Assembly: GCA_013815395.1 (NCBI GenBank) | Contig: JACDGH010000094.1 | Location: 1-8,978, forward strand | DNA from: Parachlamydiaceae bacterium | Lineage (GTDB): Bacteria > Chlamydiota > Chlamydiia > Chlamydiales > Parachlamydiaceae | Reading direction: 5' to 3' | Length of the DNA: 8,978 nucleotides | Part shown: one piece after another, positions 1-4,856 of the stretch | How the letters are laid out: every line of letters begins with the position of its first letter | How positions within the stretch are numbered: the stretch's first letter is position 1 | Translations under genes and position numbers: made by a program | The notes under the pieces: model-generated | What the model saw: only the letters and a program-made list of their open reading frames with translations | What the model was told of the DNA's origin: nothing | Database searches by the model: none

Positions 1-1919
1 TGATCGACACCCGCTTCAATAGATACGCGGCGCCCGAGATCCCCCCCAAAGATGCTTTCCTTGTACTCTTGCGATTGCTGTTCGAAAATTTCCCAGCAAG
101 GCATGGAAATCACGCGCACAGCTTTACCCAACTTTTCTAATTCTGAGGCCACATCTAAAGCCAAATGCACTTCCGAGCCAGTAGCTATTAAAGTGATATC
201 AGGCTTGCGACTTTCTTTTTTAAGAATATAAGCACCGCGACCAACCCCATTGCTAAAGCTTACTTTAGTTTGAGTTAACTCCGGTAAATTCTGACGAGAT
301 AATAGTAAGGCTGTAGGACCATTATAACGCAAAGCAGCAACCCATGCCATTTTGACTTCGTTTGCATCGGCTGGACGAATCACATTTAAATGCGGAATAG
401 CTCTCAAGGCCATAAAATGTTCGATCGGCTGATGGGTTGGTCCATCTTCACCCAAGAAAATTGAATCGTGCGTGAATTGATAGATCACATGTTCTTTCAT
501 CAATGAAGCCAAGCGAATCGCATTGCGCATGTAATCAGAAAAAGTCAAAAAGGTCCCAATAAATGGTGTGATCATCCGCGTTTGCGCCAATCCCGTAGCG
601 ATTGTAGCCATCCCAAATTCACGCACGCCAAATTTAAGATTGCGTCCAGAAAACAATCCTGGTGTTATCACTGGAAATTTTTTAATCATAGTCAAATCAG
701 AAACTGATAAATCGGCTGATCCACCATAAAGCTGCGGCAAATAATCTGCTAAAACATTTAGTACGTCTTGAGAAGCTTTTCTACCAGCAATTGGAGAACT
801 TATCTGAATGGACTGCAATTTTTCTTCTAAATCATCTGGCAGCTTATTTTGGGCCATGGCCTCAAATTCGTTAAGTTTTTCAGGATTTGCTTTACCCCAG
901 GCATCAAAATTACGCCGCCATTCATCCTGCAAATTAACATCTTGCGTCAGCTTCTTTTTGAAGAAATCAGTCACGGCCTGAGGTACATAAAATGGCTCTT
1001 CAGGAATTCCAAGTGCTATTTTTGTAGCTTTGATTTCATCATTCCCTAGCGGCGATCCATGCACCTTAAAGGTACCAGCTTTATTTGGAGAACCTTTACC
1101 AATGATTGTACGAGCGATAATTAAACGTGGACGAGTTTGTCCTTGCTGAGCTTGAGAGAAGACAACATGCACCGCGTCTAGGTCATTGCCGTCCACCTCG
1201 AAAACTTCCCACCCATAAGCTTGATAGCGCATTTTGGTATCTTCAGAGGACGATTCATTTAGTGGACCATCCAATGTGACTTGATTGGCATCATAAATGG
1301 CTATTAAATTATCAAGTCTGAGGTGACCTGCCAAGGAGGAGACTTCAGAAGTGATTCCTTCCATGACACAGCCATCGCCCATCAGGCAATAAACTTTATT
1401 ATCGACAATTTTCTGATTGTCATTATTAAATTTTGCAGCCAGCAATTTAAAACCAAGAGCCTGCCCAACGGCATTACCTAAACCCTGTCCTAATGGACCT
1501 GTAGTAGTCTCCACTCCCGTAGTACCAGCTTCTTCTTCAGGGTGACCAGGAGTTTTCGAATGCAATTGTCTAAAATTTTTGATATCTTCCATGGAAAGAT
1601 CATAACCTGAAAGATGTAGGCAAGAATACAACCACATCGATCCATGCCCGGCCGATAAAATAAAGCGATCGCGGTTGAACCATTTAGGATCTTTAGGGTT
1701 ATAATGCATCGCGCAACCCCACAAGTAAGCTCCCAATTCAGCACATCCCATGGGAAGTCCCGGATGCCCGGAATCAGCCTTTTGCACAGCATCCATAGAG
1801 AGCCCGCGAATAGTATTGGCAATTTTTGCCAATACTTGCTTCAACTCTGGTTCTAAAGGTTTGATACTGCTGTTTTTATTTTTTTCATATTGACCAGAGA
1901 GCGAGTTTGTTGGGTTCAT
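1..1919 (-). CDS. tkt: Transketolase (C-terminus cut by window edge)
   Basis: This is a thiamine diphosphate enzyme of the non-oxidative pentose phosphate pathway. It moves two-carbon ketol units between sugar phosphates in the cytosol. My reverse-strand translation stays open for 639 codons from ATG (1919) to the window edge. It shows DSGHPGLPMG (His52), the TPP/metal motif GDGCVMEGITSEV (Asp182) followed by DNLIAIYDANQ (Asn212), KVHGSPLG, the catalytic FGVREFGMA (Glu434) and the substrate loop HDSIFLGEDGPTHQ. The visible end, VSIEAGVD, is the usual start of the last transketolase strand, so I estimate about 25-40 residues are missing. The N-terminus is about 26 residues longer than E. coli TktA before the conserved His. 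No in-frame ATG lies between residue 1 and Met42, and Met42 is already inside the domain, so the 1919 start is preferred, with only a weak GGA ahead of it. A run of seven C (41-47; G on the coding strand) lies near the 3' end. Confidence 0.96.
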   Translation of the reverse strand, partial: MNPTNSLSGQYEKNKNSSIKPLEPELKQVLAKIANTIRGLSMDAVQKADSGHPGLPMGCAELGAYLWGCAMHYNPKDPKWFNRDRFILSAGHGSMWLYSCLHLSGYDLSMEDIKNFRQLHSKTPGHPEEEAGTTGVETTTGPLGQGLGNAVGQALGFKLLAAKFNNDNQKIVDNKVYCLMGDGCVMEGITSEVSSLAGHLRLDNLIAIYDANQVTLDGPLNESSSEDTKMRYQAYGWEVFEVDGNDLDAVHVVFSQAQQGQTRPRLIIARTIIGKGSPNKAGTFKVHGSPLGNDEIKATKIALGIPEEPFYVPQAVTDFFKKKLTQDVNLQDEWRRNFDAWGKANPEKLNEFEAMAQNKLPDDLEEKLQSIQISSPIAGRKASQDVLNVLADYLPQLYGGSADLSVSDLTMIKKFPVITPGLFSGRNLKFGVREFGMATIATGLAQTRMITPFIGTFLTFSDYMRNAIRLASLMKEHVIYQFTHDSIFLGEDGPTHQPIEHFMALRAIPHLNVIRPADANEVKMAWVAALRYNGPTALLLSRQNLPELTQTKVSFSNGVGRGAYILKKESRKPDITLIATGSEVHLALDVASELEKLGKAVRVISMPCWEIFEQQSQEYKESIFGGDLGRRVSIEAGVD

Positions 1920-1989
1920 ATGAGTTCCATCATTAAATTTTTTTTTGATTTTTTTTCAGGTCGTGCTTGTCTTTACTTGGCACGTCTCT

Positions 1990-2020
1990 TTTATATTGAG
2001 TCTAAATCTACTTTGATCAA
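1990..2020 (-). promoter_or_regulatory. Possible promoter for tkt
   Basis: On the minus strand a TTGATC -35-like box (2020-2015) lies 19 bp from a TATAAA -10-like box (1995-1990). Transcription would start near 1983, leaving a leader of roughly 60 bases before the tkt ATG. The 19-bp spacing is long for a sigma-70 promoter, so support is modest. If real, it lies inside the upstream extension of the divergent open frame and faces a plus-strand candidate promoter over the same DNA. Confidence 0.3.
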
Positions 2021-2026
2021 AATAAT
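1996..2026 (+). promoter_or_regulatory. Possible promoter for the divergent unknown gene
   Basis: A TTGAGT box (1996-2001) and an AATAAT box (2021-2026, five of six matches to the -10 consensus) are separated by 19 bp. The predicted start near 2033 would place a GGGA ribosome-binding site (2043-2046) and the ATG at 2052 in sensible register. It overlaps the candidate tkt promoter on the other strand. The palindrome TTTGATCAAA (2012-2021) lies between the boxes and could be a shared operator, but that is speculation. Confidence 0.3.
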
Positions 2027-2051
2027 CAAGCAAGCGAAATATGGGATTAAA

Positions 2052-2894
2052 ATGACTGCCATCACTGAATTTGTGCGTAATACCGCCTATGAAATCACCA
2101 CTCCACAATGCCGATTGCCCGGATGCGTCTGGTCTGCGTTAACATCATTGAATCAAGTGCATTCTGTTTGGCGCTGGTATCGACGTGCTGCCCTATACCG
2201 CAATCCCGATAACTTCTCGCAGTTATTAACCGGACATGCCATCAATTTTGTTTTCGGTGAATCGACAATTTTAAAAATTGCTGCGCAAAGTTTACTGATT
2301 GCGACGCGTTTATTGGAATGCGCCCGGCGACAGGCCTCATTATATCATGAAGGCGCGCGACTCATCCAGGCAATCAAAGGGCACTACCCCTCTCCCATTG
2401 ATGTGCCTTGGATCGAGCATTCATCCTTCTTTTTATTTTCCCCTTCTTCAGTACACGGATGGAAAGTATTCAGTTTATCCTTATGGGACCGCACTTCGCG
2501 AAGCATTTATATTATTACGCGCATATTTTTAAAAACATTCACTCTAAGCATGTGCATTATGGATACAATTGATGCCTTTTATATCAGCCCCACCACTAAA
2601 AATGAAGCCATCACCGAAAGTTGTTTAAATATCATCCTGTGGCTCGATACGTTGGTGGACAAAAAAGAAGCTTTGCTTCAAGGAATTTCAGAAAACAAAG
2701 AGATTATCGAAATAATTTTGAAAGGATCGCCATTTACTTATTCGCAGCTGGAGGCATCCATTTCAAGTGCCTTAACAACCACAGAAGCTATTCAGCAGCA
2801 GGCCAAAAAAATCACCTCTATAGGCAATGGCTGTCTAGTTGAGATTGGAAAGCGTTCTTTACAAGGCGCTTTGATTGTGGCCGGCATTAAGTAA
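2052..2894 (+). CDS. Hypothetical protein, 280 residues, divergent from tkt
   Basis: I do not recognise this protein. From the chosen start it reads MTAITEFVRNTAYEI, then a tryptophan- and arginine-rich stretch (WRWYRRAALYR, residues 40-50) and mostly helical, moderately hydrophobic sequence. Residues 72-88 and 151-172 are hydrophobic and the second could be a membrane segment. Residues 230-255 are Ser/Thr/Gln-rich. There is no signal peptide and no catalytic motif I can name. The frame is also open upstream: a TTG at 1890 and an ATG at 1920 would add 54 or 44 residues. I prefer 2052 because GGGA lies 5 bases ahead, a candidate promoter lies just upstream, and the extension would consume all regulatory DNA for tkt. 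The upstream extension is phenylalanine-rich because of T runs, so it may be non-coding. The gene stands alone, followed by the foldback element. A lineage-restricted chlamydial protein is likely, but this is inference. Confidence 0.72.
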   Translation: MTAITEFVRNTAYEITTPQCRLPGCVWSALTSLNQVHSVWRWYRRAALYRNPDNFSQLLTGHAINFVFGESTILKIAAQSLLIATRLLECARRQASLYHEGARLIQAIKGHYPSPIDVPWIEHSSFFLFSPSSVHGWKVFSLSLWDRTSRSIYIITRIFLKTFTLSMCIMDTIDAFYISPTTKNEAITESCLNIILWLDTLVDKKEALLQGISENKEIIEIILKGSPFTYSQLEASISSALTTTEAIQQQAKKITSIGNGCLVEIGKRSLQGALIVAGIK

Positions 2895-2910
2895 AAGGGA
2901 GGTCAAGTTT

Positions 2911-2938
2911 AATAATTAAGTATATTGATTATTTTTTT
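2911..2938 (+). terminator. Weak AU-only hairpin with T run after the unknown gene
   Basis: AATAAT (2911-2916) pairs with ATTATT (2928-2933) around an 11-base loop, followed by five more T residues. The stem has no G or C and would be unstable, so this is at best a weak terminator. The large foldback beginning at 2971 could stop transcription instead. Nothing else is evident in 2895-2970. Confidence 0.2.
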
Positions 2939-2970
2939 AATTGGCGTTCCTTCTTACTTTGATCCGTTTT

Positions 2971-3104
2971 TTATATCGCCCCTCCCTCCGTGATTTGCAA
3001 AAAAAAATTTAGTCAAAAAAAGATCGCCTCAAATAAAGTAGCCTCAAAAAAGGTAGTCAGGGCGTCTTGCCCTGCTTTCCGCATATCAACGAGGCGAAAA
3101 TTAC
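2971..3104 (+). repeat. Left arm of the long inverted repeat
   Basis: This arm runs from TTATATCGCCCC to GAGGCGAAAATTAC and pairs with 3314-3444. It contains an internal perfect hairpin, CAGGGC-GTCTT-GCCCTG (3058-3074), and two copies of a 15-bp motif (3026-3055). Compared with the right arm it has about three extra bases near 2983-2989. Confidence 0.8.
3026..3055 (+). repeat. Two tandem 15-bp units, left arm
   Basis: GCCTCAAATAAAGTA (3026-3040) is followed directly by GCCTCAAAAAAGGTA (3041-3055); they differ at two positions. The same doublet occurs inverted in the right arm, so the four copies are arranged symmetrically in the element. Confidence 0.8.
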
Positions 3105-3313
3105 AAAATACCGCTTAAAGATTTTTTTTACTTCATTAATTACCGGCCAGCTGCCTTGTCGATAAAGCTCTGAAAATATTTTGTAGAAGTGTTTCGCCCT
3201 AGACAAATTAATATAGAAAAAATCCCCTTACCGTTTCGTCACTTATGATTTATAAGAGAAAGCAGAGCTATACTGGCGAGGTAAATTTAAATAAAAAACT
3301 TTGAGCGGCGTTT

Positions 3314-3444
3314 GTGATTTTCACCTCCATGATATGCGGTAAGCAGGGCGAAACGCCTTGGCTACATTATTTGAGGCTACCTTATTTGAGGCGATCTTTT
3401 TTTTGACTAAAGAATTTTAGCGAATCACGGGCGGGGCGATATAA
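3314..3444 (-). repeat. Right arm of the long inverted repeat
   Basis: Read on the minus strand, this arm matches 2971-3104 from TTATATCGCCCC inward to GGAGGTGAAAATCAC. The best-conserved block is the central one, AAAAAAGATCGCCTCAAATA, with its 15-bp doublet and the GCCCTGCTT-CCGCATATCA segment. Confidence 0.8.
3363..3392 (-). repeat. Two tandem 15-bp units, right arm
   Basis: TACATTATTTGAGGC (3363-3377) and TACCTTATTTGAGGC (3378-3392) differ at one position. On the minus strand they read GCCTCAAATAAnGTA, the same unit as in the left arm. Confidence 0.8.
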
Positions 3445-3544
3445 TATTCTTACGTCTTTTAGGAGGAGTGAATTCTCTGTTTTAATAATCTAATTACTGT
3501 ATTTATAATTAAATTAATTTAAAGAAATTAATATAATTTAGGTA

Positions 3545-3574
3545 TTGTATAATAACTATGCAATGTGATATAAT
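3545..3574 (+). promoter_or_regulatory. Extended -10 promoter for the GNAT-like gene
   Basis: A perfect -10 hexamer TATAAT (3569-3574) is preceded by TGA, giving the extended -10 pattern TGnTATAAT. TTGTAT (3545-3550) is a partial -35 at 18 bp. The surrounding DNA (3480-3614) is extremely AT-rich, which raises the chance of accidental matches. The predicted start is near 3581. Confidence 0.5.
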
Positions 3575-3581
3575 GAATTAA

Positions 3582-3601
3582 TTATATTATTAATAATATA
3601 A
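3582..3601. promoter_or_regulatory. Perfect 20-bp AT palindrome in the leader
   Basis: Positions 3582-3601 are perfectly self-complementary, centred on ATTAAT. They begin just after the -10 box, about where transcription should start. The site could be an operator for a dimeric regulator or a weak leader hairpin 13 bases ahead of the ATG. It consists only of A and T, so chance formation in this AT-rich stretch is a real alternative. Confidence 0.4.
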
Positions 3602-3614
3602 ATTAGGTTATTTT

Positions 3615-4604
3615 ATGAATTTTGAATCCAATTTACTAAATTCCTTTGCTAATATTGGGGACACTAGTCAATTTTTAAGCGCATTATCCGAGTTTTCAGC
3701 GTGCAATGAAGACAAACCAAAAGCTACTCTTGTTAATGAATCAATTCAGTATTTATTCAATAATGCCTTTAATGGATTAGGAGCTAAGAATTTACCTGAC
3801 TTAAAAAAACTCGAATTTTTAGTTATGATCATCCAGCTTGAGCTACTCCAAAAAGAAGGGAACGAAAACGTATCTCCAGCATTAGAAAAAATTAGGCAGT
3901 CTATTGCCAAGATTGAATCTATGAATCCATTAGCATTAATTACTAGTGATACTCTCCCTTCAGCTTCTCAACATAATGAAAATAAGAGAAATTATTCATT
4001 TAAAGTATCAGCGCTAAACAATTTTTTAACTGAAAAAGCGGAAATTGGAGAAATTGCAGAGCAAATCAAGCAAATTGCCCTCGATGGTGATCTGTCCCCG
4101 GGACGGTCTGTGGAAAAGAATATTAGTGGCGATCCAAAACATTTTACGCTTATAGCCATTGATAAAGATAATGTTGTTGGGGGATATATCAGCGGTGAAT
4201 TTAAAGAAAAAGAAGGGTGTTTTGAAGTAAACCGCCTAGCCGTAACTAAAGATTTAAGAAGTGAAAAGGGTAAACTTTCAGAGGAAAAAATTGGAACAAG
4301 GTTAATGCTTAAAATGATGAAGAAAGCTCATAAAGCGGGCATGAAAACCTTTTATCTTGAATTTGATCCTAAAAGCACATGGTCCGATAGAAAGGAATAC
4401 ATCGAAGATTGTGAAAGACGCTGTGCATTTTATCAGAATTTTAGCAAGTATGGGGTAAAATTCAATAGTAAAGATTCAAATTATTATGAATCTGATGGTA
4501 CTACATCTGTGACGACACAAATGACTTACCAAATCAGTAATTTTACTTATAATCCAGCTGCTTTACAGGTTTTCTACAAGAGTCAAGACGAGCAAAAAAA
4601 ATAA
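3615..4604 (+). CDS. GNAT-like N-acetyltransferase domain protein with unknown N-terminal half
   Basis: Residues about 176-283 look like a GNAT acyltransferase fold: HFTLIAIDKDNVVGGYISGEF (strand pair), then EVNRLAVTKDLR and EEKIGTRLMLKMMKKA (motif A strand and acetyl-CoA-binding helix), TFYLEFDP, and CAFYQNFSKYGVKF, resembling the closing 'FY-x-x-x-GF' element. The usual acetyl-CoA loop Q/R-x-x-G-x-G/A is only partly kept: Gly228 is present but the flanking Arg and Gly/Ala are not obvious, so activity is uncertain. Residues 1-130 match nothing I know; they are helical and polar, with no signal peptide or membrane segment. Residues 284-329 form a short Ser/Thr/Tyr-rich tail. Start ATG 3615 has AGG 7 bases ahead. 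The gene has its own promoter and a strong terminator, and it is visibly more AT-rich than tkt, alaS and mfd, consistent with acquisition. The substrate cannot be inferred; a metabolic enzyme, a toxin-type acetyltransferase or a secreted effector are all open. Confidence 0.75.
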   Translation: MNFESNLLNSFANIGDTSQFLSALSEFSACNEDKPKATLVNESIQYLFNNAFNGLGAKNLPDLKKLEFLVMIIQLELLQKEGNENVSPALEKIRQSIAKIESMNPLALITSDTLPSASQHNENKRNYSFKVSALNNFLTEKAEIGEIAEQIKQIALDGDLSPGRSVEKNISGDPKHFTLIAIDKDNVVGGYISGEFKEKEGCFEVNRLAVTKDLRSEKGKLSEEKIGTRLMLKMMKKAHKAGMKTFYLEFDPKSTWSDRKEYIEDCERRCAFYQNFSKYGVKFNSKDSNYYESDGTTSVTTQMTYQISNFTYNPAALQVFYKSQDEQKK

Positions 4605-4681
4605 ATGAGTTGAGACGCTATTCGTTTGGTATTCGCGCATTTTAATCTTTAGTTTTCTAGCTCGATTATTATGAATGCCAA

Positions 4682-4728
4682 AAAAAGAAAAAAGATGAGC
4701 CGGTCCCCGGCTCATCTTTTTTCTTTTT
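4682..4728 (+). terminator. Strong intrinsic terminator after the GNAT-like gene
   Basis: A perfect 22-bp stem (4682-4703 with 4707-4728) encloses a 3-base TCC loop. The GC core GATGAGCCGG pairs with CCGGCTCATC, and the outer stem is A-rich on the left and T-rich on the right. It would work as a terminator on either strand, but the only nearby gene it serves is the one ending at 4604. It isolates that gene from alaS. Confidence 0.92.
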
Positions 4729-4774
4729 GCTCTTCCCCAATGCTAAGTGTTATTAAAAAAGCTATTAAAACTAT

Positions 4775-4802
4775 AGACAATTAGTTTTTATCAAAGTATG
4801 CT
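4775..4802 (+). promoter_or_regulatory. Possible alaS promoter
   Basis: TAGACA (4775-4780, five of six matches to the -35 consensus) and TATGCT (4797-4802, four of six) are separated by 16 bp. They lie between the preceding terminator and alaS, where a promoter must exist. The leader would be about 45-50 bases. I saw no T-box element. Other weak box pairs exist nearby. Confidence 0.35.
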
Positions 4803-4856
4803 TGTTCAACTAAATAATCAGAACCCTAGCTATCAATTCCACCTTAGAGTGTAAAT

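Larger units (their letters stand above)
2971..3444. mobile_element. 474-bp foldback / MITE-like element
   Basis: Two arms, 2971-3104 and 3314-3444, are imperfect inverted copies of each other. By eye there are roughly 20-25 differences over about 130 aligned positions, including one short gap. The outermost 12 bp (TTATATCGCCCC and its complement) match perfectly. The centre (3105-3313) is AT-rich and encodes no recognisable transposase. The longest open frames are a 57-codon minus frame lacking ATG (3227-3057) and a 19-residue plus frame (3245-3304), neither of them recognisable. Long terminal inverted repeats, small size and no coding capacity are the marks of a miniature inverted-repeat element mobilised in trans. 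I could not define a target-site duplication with confidence; the flanks are TTTT on the left and TATT on the right, and a TA-type duplication within the terminal TATA cannot be excluded. As RNA it would form a very large hairpin that could act as a terminator or processing site. Confidence 0.7.

Noticed and set aside
849..1049. 66-codon plus-strand open frame
   Set aside because: It is antisense to transketolase, with no ribosome-binding site and no recognisable protein.
1490..1822. 110-codon minus-strand open frame
   Set aside because: It lies in another frame of the transketolase gene, whose own frame has unbroken family motifs over the same bases.
2299..2842. Two short plus-strand frames inside the unknown gene
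   Set aside because: They overlap the longer 280-codon frame out of phase and have no independent start signals.
3057..3304. Small open frames inside the foldback element as a transposase remnant
   Set aside because: The 57-codon minus frame has no ATG and the 19-residue plus frame (3245-3304) has no family resemblance; both are compatible with chance in AT-rich DNA.
3105..3313. Interior of the foldback as a tRNA or known RNA gene
   Set aside because: No cloverleaf, no T-loop motif and no conserved RNA signature are visible.
3026..3392. 15-bp repeats as a CRISPR array
   Set aside because: There are only two adjacent units per arm, with no spacers between them, and the two pairs are inverted; they belong to the foldback arms.
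4729..4856. T-box or other riboswitch upstream of alaS
   Set aside because: The region is short and AT-rich, and has no specifier loop, T-box sequence or antiterminator; the hairpin before it follows the preceding gene directly.
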